A DNA stretch of 64,000 nucleotides from assembly GCF_025548555.1 (NCBI RefSeq), contig NZ_JAJLPA010000006.1, positions 79,058 through 143,057 on the forward strand. The letters run 5' to 3'. Made by a program: the position numbers and the translations under genes. Positions 1 to 8,397 of the stretch are shown piece by piece (within the stretch, counting starts at the first letter, position 1; each line of letters opens with the position of its first letter). The notes under the pieces are model-generated. The model saw only the letters and a list, made by a program, of their open reading frames with translations. It was not told where the DNA came from and did no database searches. The stretch is from Sphingomonas sp. A2-49. Lineage in GTDB: Bacteria; Pseudomonadota; Alphaproteobacteria; Sphingomonadales; Sphingomonadaceae.

Positions 1-252
1 ACCGGGGTCCTGCTCTACCTGTCGCTCGACGAACACCGGGCGGAGATCATCGCCGACGCCGCGATCCATCGCCGGGTCGCGCCCGACGTCTGGGGGGCGG
101 CGATGGCCGCGCTGATCGCGGCGACGCGCGACGGGCGCCCCGGCGACGGCATGGCGGAGGCGGTGCGCCAGATCGGCGTCGTGCTTGCCGCGCACGTCCC
201 GCCGCGCGCCGACGACACCAACGAACTGCCGGATCGACTGATCGAACTATGA
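1..252 (+). CDS. TPM-domain protein, C-terminal part (gene begins before the window)
   Basis: The first 83 codons are open from base 1 and end at TGA 250-252. The readable protein has a GVLLYLSLDEHRAEIIAD stretch, then a conserved Trp (VWGAAMAAL), and ends NELPDRLIEL. This matches the C-terminal half of the small TPM (TLP18.3/Psb32/MOLO-1) proteins of COG3762, which are usually membrane-associated and of unclear function. The N-terminus and any membrane segments lie outside the window. The stop overlaps the start of the next gene (ATGA), so the two are probably translationally coupled. The family call is by recognition of the tail only. Confidence 0.7.
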   Translation, partial: TGVLLYLSLDEHRAEIIADAAIHRRVAPDVWGAAMAALIAATRDGRPGDGMAEAVRQIGVVLAAHVPPRADDTNELPDRLIEL

Positions 253-776
253 CCGCCGACACCGTCTGGAAGGGCAAATACCTCTCGGTCCGCAAGGCGG
301 GGACGTGGGAATATGCCGAGCGCGTCGGGTCGATCGCGGCGGCGGTGATCGTCGCGATCGACGACGAGGGGCAGCTGCTGCTCGTCGAGCAGCATCGCGT
401 GCCGCTGGGCCGGGCGTGCCTCGAACTGCCCGCCGGACTGGTCGGCGACGAGAGCGAGGGCGAAAGCGTCGCCGATGCCGCGCGTCGCGAGCTGGAGGAG
501 GAAACCGGCTATCGCGCCGCGATCGTCGAGGAGCGTGGCGAATTCTTCTCCTCGCCGGGCATGACGTCGGAACGCTTCACCCTGGTCGTGGCGACCGGGC
601 TGACGCGCACCGGCGATGGCGGCGGCGACGCGCAGGAGAACATCACCGTTTACCGCGTGCCGCTGGCGCAGGTGCCGGGATTCGTCGCCGAACGCCGCCG
701 CGCGGGGGTGGCGATCGATGCCAAGATGCTCATGATCCTCGGCGCCGGCCTGCTGGCGGAGATTGCGGGCGGCTGA
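249..776 (+). CDS. NUDIX hydrolase, ADP-ribose pyrophosphatase-like
   Basis: A 175-residue protein with a complete Nudix box: Gly, five residues, Glu, seven residues, then RELEEETGY, at about residues 70-95. The box binds the divalent metal that drives cleavage of a nucleoside diphosphate linked to another group. The upstream LPAG and the downstream FFSSPGMTSE segment are typical of the ADP-ribose pyrophosphatase (NudF-like) branch, which hydrolyses ADP-ribose to AMP and ribose 5-phosphate in the cytoplasm. The exact substrate cannot be read from sequence. The start overlaps the stop of the preceding TPM gene. No odd features; the length is normal for the family. Confidence 0.88.
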   Translation: MTADTVWKGKYLSVRKAGTWEYAERVGSIAAAVIVAIDDEGQLLLVEQHRVPLGRACLELPAGLVGDESEGESVADAARRELEEETGYRAAIVEERGEFFSSPGMTSERFTLVVATGLTRTGDGGGDAQENITVYRVPLAQVPGFVAERRRAGVAIDAKMLMILGAGLLAEIAGG

Positions 777-829
777 AGCCCATTGCGTCCGGGCTCGCAC
801 ACGGCGTGCGGGATTGGTCAGCCCGAACC

Positions 830-876
830 GGTTCCGGGGTCCTCGGGGCTGCAAGGCACGGCAAGACCCCCGAACC
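830..876. terminator. imperfect inverted repeat between convergent genes
   Basis: In the 183-bp gap between the convergent NUDIX and ETC genes, bases 830-839 (ggttccgggg) pair with 867-876 (cccccgaacc) with one mismatch. A second small hairpin lies at 796-810 (cgcac/gtgcg), and a perfect 12-bp palindrome (ggccgcgcggcc) at 886-897. There is no T-run, so a termination role is only suggested by the convergent position. I see no gene in the gap. Confidence 0.25.
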
Positions 877-959
877 CCGACTGTTGGCCGCGCGGCCTCC
901 CCCGGAACACGTCCGGCGTGACGATGAGGCGGCGGGGTTAGTCCCGACCTTGGCCGGAC

Positions 960-1241
960 CTAGCGGAAATTGTCCGCATAGGCCTGCAACTTCAGCGTCC
1001 GTTCGGGTGCGGGGATCAGTTCGTAATCGAACCCCTGCGCCTCGCAATAGGCGATCGCGGCCTCCTGCGTCGGGAAGCCGAGCCGGACCTGTTCGCGCGT
1101 GTCGCCGCTTCCCGCCCAGCCGGTCAGCGGATCGGGAACCTTCGGGGCGGCAGGCTCGAACTCGAGGCTCCACGTCTGGGTCCGGGCTTTGCCGGACTGC
1201 ATCGCGTTCTTGGGGCGCTGGAAGATACGGGCGGTAGGCAT
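960..1241 (-). CDS. ETC complex I subunit conserved-region protein (NDUFS4-like)
   Basis: A 93-residue protein starting MPTARIFQRPKNAMQSG, followed by KARTQTWSLEFEP, a PLTGWAGSGDTREQVRLGF core and a FDYELIPAPE tail. This is the pattern of the bacterial relatives of mitochondrial complex I accessory subunit NDUFS4 (18 kDa), found throughout Alphaproteobacteria and associated peripherally with NADH:quinone oxidoreductase. I chose the ATG at 1241 rather than an upstream in-frame codon because the family begins with this MxARIF-type motif. It lies 10 bp behind hrpB on the same strand and is probably co-transcribed with it. The nuo genes themselves are not in the window. Confidence 0.85.
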   Translation of the reverse strand: MPTARIFQRPKNAMQSGKARTQTWSLEFEPAAPKVPDPLTGWAGSGDTREQVRLGFPTQEAAIAYCEAQGFDYELIPAPERTLKLQAYADNFR

Positions 1242-1251
1242 GACGCGCTCC

Positions 1252-3726
1252 TTAGCGCGGTCCGGGCCCGCGCGCATCCGCCTTTTTGGTCCGCAGCGTC
1301 GCGGCGGCGGCGGCGGGATCGTCCGGCCAGGGATGCCGCGGATAGCGCCCGCGCATTTCCTTCGCGACCGCGTTCCAGCTGCCCGCCCAGAAACCCGGCA
1401 GGTCGCGCGTCGTCTGGATCGGCCGGCCGGCGGGCGAGGTCAGGCTGAGCACCAGCGGTACCCGCGCCGACCCGGTCACCGGATGCTCCGCCAGCCCGAA
1501 CAGCGCCTGCACGCGCAGCTCGACCCGCGGGCCCCCGTCCGCCGCATAATCGATCTCGTGCGTGCTGCCCGCCGGGCTGGTGAAGGCGGCGGGCGCCAGC
1601 CGGTCGACCTGGCGCATCGCGTCCCAGCCGATCAGCGCGCGCACCGCCTCGGTCAGCGCACCGCCGGGAATCGTATCGAGCCGCCGGCGCCCGTCGAGCA
1701 GCGGCGGCAGCCATTCGTCGAGTCGATCCGCCATCAGCGCATCGATCGCGATTCCGGCATAGGCCGCGCGCTGGCGCAGCGCCTGCGCACCCGCACTCCA
1801 CGGCAGCTGCGCGATACCATGGGTGCGGACGCCCGCCAGCAACGCCGCCGCGATCGCCGCCGGATCGGCCTGCGCGTCCGGGCCCGACGACAGCCGCAGC
1901 GCGCCGAGCCGCCGCTCGCGCAATGCGGTCACGCCGCTGGTCGCGGGATCGAACGCCACCGTCCGCTGCATCGCGATGCGGTTTCCGAACAATCGCTCGA
2001 TCGTGGCGAGCGTGATCGGTGCGGCGGCGAGGATGCGCGCCCCCGACGCGGCGCCCTGCGTTTCCGCGACCGCGAGCCATTCCGATCGCGCGAGCGCGGT
2101 CGCCGGATCGAGCCGGAAGCCGCGCCCGCCGACCGAGGCCCAATGCTCGCCCGACGCGTCGCGCGCCCGCGCGATCCGGTCGGGAAAGGCGAGCGCGATC
2201 GGCACCTCGACCCCCTCGCCGTCCCCGCCGCCGCCGACCAGCTTCGCCCAGCGCTCGGCCAGCCGTCGCGCCGCGGTCGCCTTGCTACCGCGCTCGCCGC
2301 GCCAGCGCCGCAGCCGCGCGTCGAGATCGGGATCGTTGCCGCCGAGCCCGCGCTCCGACAGCAGCACCGCGACCTCCGCCGCGATGGCGCCCTGCCCCAG
2401 CTCGCCCGCGCGCAGCAGCATGTGCGCCAGTCGTGGCGGCATCGGCATCGCCGCGATCCGGCGCCCGTGCGCGGTCGGGCGACCGTCCGCATCGATCGCA
2501 TCGAGCGCCGCCAGCCGCTCGCGCGCCTCCGCCACCGCCGCGACCGGCGGCGGGTCGAGCCAGGCGAGCGCGCGCGGATCGCCCACGCCCCACAGCGCGG
2601 CGGCGAGCACCAGCCCCGACAGGTCGGCCTCGAGGATCTCGGGCGGATCGAAGCGCGGCAACCCGCCCGTCGCCGCCTCTTCCCACAGGCGATAGGCGAC
2701 GCCCGGGCCCAGCCGCGCGGCGCGGCCGGCGCGCTGGATCACCGCCGCCTGGCTGGCGCGCTCGGTCACCAGCCGCGTCATTCCCGCCGCGCGATCGTAG
2801 CGCGGCCGCCGCGCCAGCCCCGAATCGACGACGATGCGGATGCCGTCGAGCGTCAGGCTGGTTTCCGCGATCGACGTCGCGAGCACCAGCTTGCGCCGAC
2901 CGTCGGGCTCCGGGCGGATCGCGGCGCGTTGTGCGGCGGGGTCGAGGCTGCCGTGGAGTTCGTGGACGACCACGTCGTCGGGCAGGCCGGCGAGCCGTTC
3001 CGCGGTCCGCTCGATCTCGGCGACGCCCGGCAGGAAGGCGAGCACGCCACCCTCCGCCTCGCCGAGCGCGCGGCGGATCGCGCGCGCCATCGCATCCTCG
3101 ATCCGGCCGTCGCCTGCGCGCCCGATGTGGCGCAGGTCGAGCGGGTAGCTGCGGCCCTCGCTCTCGATCACGGGCGCCGGGTCGCCGCCGCCGCCCATCA
3201 ACGCGGCGAAGCGCGCGCCGTCCAGCGTCGCCGACATCGCCACCAGCCGCAGGTCGGGACGCAGCGATCCTTGCGCGTCGAGCGCCATCGCCAGCCCGAA
3301 ATCGCCGTCGAGGCTGCGTTCGTGGACCTCGTCGAACAGCACGGCCGATACGCCGGCCAGTTCCGGGTCCCCCTGGATGCGGGCGACGAAGATGCCCTCG
3401 GTCACCACCGTCACGCGGGTCGCGGCGGAGCGCCGGCTGTCCATCCGCGTCGCATAGCCGAAGGTGCCGCCGACCGCCTCGCCGGCGAGGGCCGCCATCC
3501 GTTCCGCGGCGGCGCGGGCGGCGAGCCGGCGCGGCGACAGCACCAGCACCTCGCCGTCGCACCACGGCTCTGCGAGCAACGCCGGCGCGACCGCGGTCGT
3601 CTTGCCCGCCCCCGGCGGCGCGACCAGCACCGCATTGCTGCCGGTGCGGAGCGCCGCGAGCAGTGCGGGCAGGACGGCGAGGATCGGCAGGTCGGGCGGT
3701 CGGGTCACGGCATTCGCCCTTGCCAT
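1252..3726 (-). CDS. hrpB: ATP-dependent RNA helicase HrpB
   Basis: An 824-residue DEAH-family helicase. Motif I is APPGAGKTT (about residues 36-44), motif II is DEVHERSLDGD, motif III is MSATLDG and motif VI contains QRAGRAARLGPG. An HA2-type region and the HrpB-specific C-terminal domain follow, ending with a Trp-rich HPWPDDP stretch. HrpB proteins are usually 800-850 residues, so this is full length. The biological role of HrpB is poorly defined; an RNA or ribonucleoprotein substrate is assumed from the family. I chose ATG 3726 because it puts the LPILAVLPAL helix near the start, as in homologues; the reading frame stays open further upstream. It heads the unit with the ETC protein. Confidence 0.93.
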   Translation of the reverse strand: MARANAVTRPPDLPILAVLPALLAALRTGSNAVLVAPPGAGKTTAVAPALLAEPWCDGEVLVLSPRRLAARAAAERMAALAGEAVGGTFGYATRMDSRRSAATRVTVVTEGIFVARIQGDPELAGVSAVLFDEVHERSLDGDFGLAMALDAQGSLRPDLRLVAMSATLDGARFAALMGGGGDPAPVIESEGRSYPLDLRHIGRAGDGRIEDAMARAIRRALGEAEGGVLAFLPGVAEIERTAERLAGLPDDVVVHELHGSLDPAAQRAAIRPEPDGRRKLVLATSIAETSLTLDGIRIVVDSGLARRPRYDRAAGMTRLVTERASQAAVIQRAGRAARLGPGVAYRLWEEAATGGLPRFDPPEILEADLSGLVLAAALWGVGDPRALAWLDPPPVAAVAEARERLAALDAIDADGRPTAHGRRIAAMPMPPRLAHMLLRAGELGQGAIAAEVAVLLSERGLGGNDPDLDARLRRWRGERGSKATAARRLAERWAKLVGGGGDGEGVEVPIALAFPDRIARARDASGEHWASVGGRGFRLDPATALARSEWLAVAETQGAASGARILAAAPITLATIERLFGNRIAMQRTVAFDPATSGVTALRERRLGALRLSSGPDAQADPAAIAAALLAGVRTHGIAQLPWSAGAQALRQRAAYAGIAIDALMADRLDEWLPPLLDGRRRLDTIPGGALTEAVRALIGWDAMRQVDRLAPAAFTSPAGSTHEIDYAADGGPRVELRVQALFGLAEHPVTGSARVPLVLSLTSPAGRPIQTTRDLPGFWAGSWNAVAKEMRGRYPRHPWPDDPAAAAATLRTKKADARGPGPR

Positions 3727-3793
3727 GGATAACCGCGCGACGCGACCCGCCGCGGATGCTATCCCGGGATCGAGTACAGCAAGGAGACGCACG

Positions 3794-4117
3794 ATGGGTC
3801 TGTTGGACGGCATCCTCGGCCACGTGGCCGGAAACCCCGCGATCGCCAATCTCGCCGAAAAGATCGGCCTCTCCCCCGACCAGGTCACCGCCGCGATCGG
3901 CGCGCTGGGCGACGCGCATACCCAGCCGGGCGACACCGTCGCGGGTGCCGCCGATGCGACCGGCCTGTCCCCCGACGTGCTGCAACAGATCCTCGGCCAC
4001 CTCGGCGGCGAGGGCGCGCTGGGCAACCTCGGCGCGCTGCTCGGCGGGGCGGGCGGCGGCGAAGGCGGCATCGGCGGCATGCTCGGCGGCCTTGGCGGAC
4101 TGTTCGGCAAATCGTGA
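3794..4117 (+). CDS. small Gly/Leu-rich protein, function unknown
   Basis: A 107-residue acidic protein starting MGLLDGILGHVAGNPAIANL with a good ribosome binding site (aaggag at 3781, seven bases before the ATG). Residues 1-75 form amphipathic helices with two similar stretches, IGLSPDQVTAAIGAL and TGLSPDVLQQILGHL, which look like an internal duplication. The tail from about residue 78 is a Gly/Leu repeat (GALLGGAGGGEGG, MLGGLGGLFG). Composition resembles DUF937/YidB-type small proteins, but I cannot confirm the family. No signal peptide or clear membrane segment is visible. It is divergent from hrpB, 67 bp away. Confidence 0.72.
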   Translation: MGLLDGILGHVAGNPAIANLAEKIGLSPDQVTAAIGALGDAHTQPGDTVAGAADATGLSPDVLQQILGHLGGEGALGNLGALLGGAGGGEGGIGGMLGGLGGLFGKS

Positions 4118-4190
4118 CGCCCGCGTCCTAGTATCTCCCGCCCGCGCGATGGTAGGCAGGCGCCGACCACAGCACGGACGGGCGGGATCT

Positions 4191-5138
4191 TTGGGCGGAC
4201 ATCATCACCACGACCATGGCCGGGACGGCCATGCGCACGACGGCGGCCACCACCATAGTCATGGGCACGGGCACGCGCACGCCCCGGCGAATTTCGATTC
4301 CGCCTTCGCGATCGGGATCGCGCTCAACATCGCCTATGTCCTGGCGGAGGGCGGCGCGGGGCTGTGGACCGGATCGGTCGCGCTGCTCGCCGACGCCGGG
4401 CACAACCTGTCCGACGTGCTGGGCCTCGCCGTCGCCTGGGGCGGCGCGACGCTGGCGCGCAGCGCGCCGACCAAGCGCTTCACCTATGGCCTGAAGGGGT
4501 CGACGATCCTCGCGGCGCTCGCCAATGCGCTGTTCCTGCTCGTCGCGCTCGGCGCGATCGTGATGGAGGCGGTGCAGCGGTTCGACGATCCGCCGGTGGT
4601 GGCGGGGCTCACCGTCTCGATCGTCGCGGGCATCGGCATCGCGATCAACGCCGCGACCGCGTGGCTGTTCGCGCGCGGCCGCAAGGGCGACATCAACATC
4701 CGCGGCGCCTATCTGCACATGGTCAGCGATGCCGCCGTGTCCGCCGGCGTGGTGCTGGCCGGTATCGCGATCTGGGCGACCGGGATCGGCTGGATCGATC
4801 CGCTCGTCAGCCTGGTGATCGCGGCGATCATCCTGTGGCAGACCTGGGGCCTGCTGCGCGAGACGGTGGAGATGTCACTCGCCGCGGTACCGCGCGCGAT
4901 CGACTATGACGCGGTCACCGCCGCGTTGCAGGGGCTGCCCGGCGTCGCGCGGGTGCACGACCTGCACATCTGGCCAATGTCGACCACCGAACCGGTGCTG
5001 ACCGCGCATCTGGTGATCCCCGGCGGCTATCCCGGCGACGGCTTCCTCGCCACCGCGCGCGCGATGCTGCACGACCGGTTCGGGATCGGCCACGCGACGT
5101 TGCAGGTGGAAACGGGCGGCGACTGCGGCGGCTGCTGA
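4191..5138 (+). CDS. cation diffusion facilitator (CDF) metal exporter
   Basis: A 315-residue inner-membrane antiporter of the CDF family (CzcD/ZitB type), exporting Zn2+ or a similar ion against protons. The N-terminus is a His-rich metal loop (GGHHHHDHG, then HHHSHGHGHAHA). Six membrane helices follow, with the metal-site motifs LLADAGHNLSD in helix 2 and HMVSDAAVSAGV in helix 5. The cytoplasmic C-terminal domain contains VHDLHIWPMS and ends in a Cys-containing DCGGC. I chose the TTG at 4191, just before the His cluster; an in-frame ATG at 4149 would add 14 residues. The exact metal is not readable. Confidence 0.9.
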   Translation: MGGHHHHDHGRDGHAHDGGHHHSHGHGHAHAPANFDSAFAIGIALNIAYVLAEGGAGLWTGSVALLADAGHNLSDVLGLAVAWGGATLARSAPTKRFTYGLKGSTILAALANALFLLVALGAIVMEAVQRFDDPPVVAGLTVSIVAGIGIAINAATAWLFARGRKGDINIRGAYLHMVSDAAVSAGVVLAGIAIWATGIGWIDPLVSLVIAAIILWQTWGLLRETVEMSLAAVPRAIDYDAVTAALQGLPGVARVHDLHIWPMSTTEPVLTAHLVIPGGYPGDGFLATARAMLHDRFGIGHATLQVETGGDCGGC

Positions 5139-5154
5139 CCCCGCGCCGCCGGGA

Positions 5155-6165
5155 TCAATAGGCGCGCGCGACCGCGAACTCGACCGCCTCGACCATCGCA
5201 TCCTTCGCCTCGCCGTTGGCGAAGCCGCCGATCGCGTCGATCGCGCGCTGGCCGTAATGGCGCGCGCGGGCGAGCGTGTCGTCGACCGAGCGGGTCCGCC
5301 GGACGAGATCGATCGCCTGCGCGAAATCCTCGTCCGACGAGCGGCGCCCCTCGATCGCGTCCTTCCAGAACTTGCGGTCCTGCGCATCGCCGCGGGCATA
5401 GGCGAGGATCACGGGCAGCGTCATCTTGCCCTCGCGGAAATCGTCGCCCGCATCCTTGCCCATCGTCCCCGCGTCGGAGACATAGTCGATCGCGTCGTCG
5501 ACCAGCTGGAACGCGATGCCGAGGTTGCGGCCATAGGCGTCGAGCGCCGCCTCCTCGCCCTCGCCGCGCTCCGCCACCACCGCGGCGATGCGACAGGCGG
5601 CGGCGAACAGCGCCGCGGTCTTCGCGTTGATGATGTCGAGATAGCGATCCTCGCCGAGGTCGACGCGCCGCGCGGCGGTGAGCTGATTGACCTCCCCCTC
5701 CGCGATCACCGCGCTGGCATTGGACAGGATCTTCAGCACCTTCAGGCTGCCGTCCTCGACCATCAGCTCGAAGCTGCGGCTGAACAGGAAGTCGCCGACC
5801 AGCACGCTCGCCGGATTGCCCCAGATGATGTTGGCGGTGCGCCGGCCGCGGCGCAGGTCCGAGCCGTCGACGACGTCGTCGTGCAGCAGCGTCGCGGTGT
5901 GAATGAACTCCACCGACGCGGCGAGCCGGTGGTGGCGAGTGCCGGTATAGCCGATCAGCCGCGCGCTGCTGAGCGTCAGCATCGGCCGCATCCGCTTGCC
6001 GCCGCCCGCGATCAGATGGCCGGCGAGTTCGGGGATCAGCGGGATCTGCGACTGCATGCGGTCGAGGATCACCTGGTTGACGGCGTTCATGTCGCCCGCG
6101 ACGAGCTGGAGCATGGGATCCAGCGAGGGTTCGGGACGGTCGAGGCGGTGGATGGTGGCGGTCAT
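5155..6165 (-). CDS. polyprenyl (octaprenyl-type) diphosphate synthase
   Basis: A 336-residue all-helical trans-prenyltransferase that lengthens farnesyl or geranylgeranyl diphosphate with isopentenyl diphosphate. The first Asp-rich motif is LLHDDVVD (Asp96, 97 and 100), the second is QLVDDAIDYV, and the chain-start GGGKRMRP is at residues 54-61. The small residues upstream of the first Asp motif fit a long-chain enzyme making the ubiquinone side chain (IspB-like), but chain length is inference. I chose ATG 6165 (MTATIHRL) over an upstream in-frame ATG because the extension is Arg-rich and not family-like. It is divergent from the chorismate mutase gene. Confidence 0.9.
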   Translation of the reverse strand: MTATIHRLDRPEPSLDPMLQLVAGDMNAVNQVILDRMQSQIPLIPELAGHLIAGGGKRMRPMLTLSSARLIGYTGTRHHRLAASVEFIHTATLLHDDVVDGSDLRRGRRTANIIWGNPASVLVGDFLFSRSFELMVEDGSLKVLKILSNASAVIAEGEVNQLTAARRVDLGEDRYLDIINAKTAALFAAACRIAAVVAERGEGEEAALDAYGRNLGIAFQLVDDAIDYVSDAGTMGKDAGDDFREGKMTLPVILAYARGDAQDRKFWKDAIEGRRSSDEDFAQAIDLVRRTRSVDDTLARARHYGQRAIDAIGGFANGEAKDAMVEAVEFAVARAY

Positions 6166-6268
6166 CTCGCCCCGCGCTGTGGCCGCTTGGCCCCGCGAAC
6201 GCAAGTCTTGCCCGCAGCGCCGACACACCCCATGGGAGGCGCGACGCGCGCGAGGGAAAGGTCGAAGG

Positions 6269-6559
6269 ATGAGCGACGGGATGCTGCAGGGCTATCGCAA
6301 GAGCATCGACAACATCGATGCCGCGCTCGTCCACCTGCTCGCCGAGCGGTTCAAGGTGACGCAGGCGGTCGGCCGCTACAAGGCGACGTCGGGCCTGCCC
6401 GCCGCCGATCCGGGCCGCGAGGAACGCCAGATCGCGCGGCTGCGCCACCTCGCCGAGGAAGCGGAGCTCGATCCCGAATTCACCGAGAAGTTCCTGCGCT
6501 TCATCATCGACGAGGTGATCCGGCACCACGCGCGCCACCAGCAGCAGCTGCACGGCTGA
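6269..6559 (+). CDS. chorismate mutase (AroQ class)
   Basis: A 96-residue single-domain AroQ chorismate mutase, converting chorismate to prephenate for phenylalanine and tyrosine synthesis. The visible pattern is [20 protein letters not shown], then a [11 protein letters not shown] helix with the active-site Arg and Lys, and a [11 protein letters not shown]-terminal helix. Length equals the free-standing monofunctional enzymes. The ATG at 6269 is preceded by an aagg element. It lies 7 bp before the thymidylate kinase start and is probably co-transcribed with it. No fused prephenate dehydratase is present. Confidence 0.9.
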   Translation: MSDGMLQGYRKSIDNIDAALVHLLAERFKVTQAVGRYKATSGLPAADPGREERQIARLRHLAEEAELDPEFTEKFLRFIIDEVIRHHARHQQQLHG

Positions 6560-6566
6560 CGCGCGC

Positions 6567-7250
6567 GTGGCGGCCGGCGGGACGACACGGGTGACCGGTG
6601 CATTCATCGCGGTCGAGGGCGTCGACGGATCGGGAAAGAGCGGCGTCGTCCGCCACCTGATCGCGGCGTTGCGGGCGCGCGGGCACGACGTGCTCGGCAC
6701 CCGCGAGCCCGGCGGCACCCCGCAGGGAGAGGCGCTGCGCGGCCTGCTGCTGGCGGGCGCCGACGACGCGTGGGACCCGCGCGCCGAATTGCTGCTGATG
6801 ACCGCCGCGCGCGTCCAGCACGTCGCCCGCGTCGTGCTGCCGGCGGTGGCGGCGGGGCGGATCGTCGTGTCCGACCGCTACGCCGGATCGACGCTCGCCT
6901 ATCAGGGCGCCGGCCGCGGCATGGACGAAGGCCTGATCCACGATCTGCACCGCAGCATGGTCGACGACCTGTGGCCCGACCTGACTCTGGTGCTCGACCT
7001 CGATCCGGCGACCGGCCTCGCCCGCAGCCGCCGCCGCCTGGCCGCCGACGCGATCGACGAGGGGCGGTTCGAAAGCCTGGCCCTCGATTTCCACCGCCGC
7101 ATCCGCGATTCGTTCATAACCCAGGCGGCAGCCGCACCGGGGCGCCACGCGCTGGTCGACGCCAGCGGCCCGCCGGACACTGTGCAGGCGGCGGCGCTGG
7201 CGGAGGTGGAGCGGTTTCTGACGTTCGATCCCGAGCGAAGGGGCCGGTAG
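6567..7250 (+). CDS. tmk: thymidylate kinase
   Basis: A 227-residue dTMP kinase making dTDP for DNA synthesis. The P-loop is GVDGSGKS, the substrate-binding [14 protein letters not shown] motif follows, then [17 protein letters not shown] with the DRY signature. Start choice is uncertain: GTG 6567 gives the full length used here, while GTG 6591 ([10 protein letters not shown]) is equally plausible and closer to homologues. The stop codon lies inside a small inverted repeat (cgaaggg at 7235, cccttcg at 7253) that could act as a weak terminator against the convergent gene at 7320. Confidence 0.92.
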   Translation: MAAGGTTRVTGAFIAVEGVDGSGKSGVVRHLIAALRARGHDVLGTREPGGTPQGEALRGLLLAGADDAWDPRAELLLMTAARVQHVARVVLPAVAAGRIVVSDRYAGSTLAYQGAGRGMDEGLIHDLHRSMVDDLWPDLTLVLDLDPATGLARSRRRLAADAIDEGRFESLALDFHRRIRDSFITQAAAAPGRHALVDASGPPDTVQAAALAEVERFLTFDPERRGR

Positions 7251-7319
7251 CGCCCTTCGTTCAAGGTGCCCGCCAGACGGACCCGATGCCGGCCGACCGC
7301 CAGCATCCCATGATGCACG

Positions 7320-7661
7320 TCATCCCGCGTCGCGGCGCAACGCCTTCGCGATCATCCAGTGATGCAAAAGCTGTATCGCGACGAGCGTCACACCGGTGCC
7401 GGCAAACATCGGCAAGACGAGATGCTCCTGCCCAGGCCGGGGGGCGACGTTCCGCGCCAGATAGAGCAGGAAGACGAAGCTTCCCGACGCCAGCACCGGC
7501 ATGAATGCCAATGCCATATGTCTTGGCGCCGACCACGTGACTTCGCCGGCAAGGTCCCATTGCATCGGCAGACGGGCCTCACCCCGAAAGCGCGCATTCG
7601 CCCGAACAGCCAGCGTCAGGATGACGGCCAACGATATCATCGCGATAACCGGAAAGACCAT
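7320..7661 (-). CDS. small membrane protein, DUF1648-like
   Basis: A 113-residue protein with an N-terminal membrane segment (VIAMISLAVILTLAV), a LPMQWDLAGEVTWSAPRH motif and two further hydrophobic segments (ALAFMPVLASGSFVFLLY; TGVTLVAIQLLHHWM). The P-x-x-W-x-x-x-G pattern resembles DUF1648, often found in SdpI-like immunity or small membrane proteins; this is a weak match. ATG 7661 is preceded by a strong GGAGGG ribosome binding site. The base composition looks less GC-rich than the neighbours. It shares its upstream region with the divergent GNAT gene. Confidence 0.65.
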   Translation of the reverse strand: MVFPVIAMISLAVILTLAVRANARFRGEARLPMQWDLAGEVTWSAPRHMALAFMPVLASGSFVFLLYLARNVAPRPGQEHLVLPMFAGTGVTLVAIQLLHHWMIAKALRRDAG

Positions 7662-7739
7662 GCCACCCTCCTTCCTGAAAGGACATAGCACGATCTTCGA
7701 CGAAAGTCCTTCCGGCAGCGACAAGCATTCTGCCGGCCC

Positions 7740-7789
7740 CGGCAAATTTAATTTAGACGGACTTCGAATGACATGAGGCAAATTTGCCG
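7740..7789. promoter_or_regulatory. palindrome and half-site in a divergent, AT-rich upstream region
   Basis: Between the divergent DUF1648-like gene (start 7661) and the GNAT gene (start 7850) lies a perfect 12-bp palindrome, ggcaaatttgcc, at 7777-7788. The half cggcaaattt also occurs at 7740-7749, forming a 10-bp inverted repeat with 7780-7789. A tgccgg-cc-ccggca element sits at 7731-7744. This is a plausible operator for a dimeric regulator; no regulator gene is adjacent. Confidence 0.4.
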
Positions 7790-7849
7790 CTCGGGCGACT
7801 GTCCTGACGATGACCGTCGTGTATCGTCGTGTTCGACAGCGAGGCGCCG

Positions 7850-8377
7850 ATGACGTTCGATCTTCGACGATGGTCCGAGTCGCATCGCGACGGCTTTGCC
7901 GCCATGCATCGCGATCCCGAGGTCATGGCAGATCTCGGCGGCCCGTTCGCCGATGCCGCCATCCGCGAAAAGTTCGATCGCTATCGGGATGCCTGGTCGA
8001 TCGACGGAATATCACGATGGGCAATAGTCGACCGGGCTTCAGGCGCATTCCTCGGCTATGCGGGCGTCATGTTCCGGGCCGATCGAGGGCATCCGCTGGG
8101 ACTGCATCACGAGATCGGATGGCGTCTGAGGCGCGACGCCTGGGGACGCGGACTGGCGACCGCGGGCGCTCGCGTCGCGCTGGACCACGCCTGGCGAACG
8201 CTGACCAGCATGGAAATCGTCGCGTACACCGCGATCGACAATCGCCGATCGCAGGAGGTCATGCGCCGCGTCGGCCTCGACCGCGCGGCACATCGCGATT
8301 TCACGGCGCGTTATCCCAAGGGCGACTGGACCGGCCTCGTCTGGGTCGCGCGGCGGCCGGGTGACACCCGCCGATAG
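7850..8377 (+). CDS. GNAT-family N-acetyltransferase (RimJ/RimL-like)
   Basis: A 175-residue GNAT acetyltransferase of the Acetyltransf_3 (RimJ/RimL-like) type. The order is an N-terminal DLRRWSESHRDGFAAMHRDP strand-helix, a GYAGVMF strand, EIGWRLRRDAWGRGLATAGA with the acetyl-CoA pyrophosphate loop, then YTAIDNRRSQEVMRRVGL. The ligand that is acetylated cannot be read. I chose ATG 7850, preceded by a gagg element at good distance; GTG 7829 would add seven residues. The two-gene block 7320-8377 looks slightly different in composition from its flanks and may be a later insertion. Confidence 0.85.
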   Translation: MTFDLRRWSESHRDGFAAMHRDPEVMADLGGPFADAAIREKFDRYRDAWSIDGISRWAIVDRASGAFLGYAGVMFRADRGHPLGLHHEIGWRLRRDAWGRGLATAGARVALDHAWRTLTSMEIVAYTAIDNRRSQEVMRRVGLDRAAHRDFTARYPKGDWTGLVWVARRPGDTRR

Positions 8378-8397
8378 CACCGCAACCGCCGCCGCCC

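Noticed and set aside
777..959. A structured RNA gene or tRNA in the gap after the NUDIX gene
   Set aside because: There is no cloverleaf pattern or T-loop consensus; only imperfect inverted repeats that could be terminators.
1099..3732. An 877-codon plus-strand frame opposite hrpB
   Set aside because: No family motif, compositionally extreme, and fully overlapped by a motif-complete helicase on the other strand.
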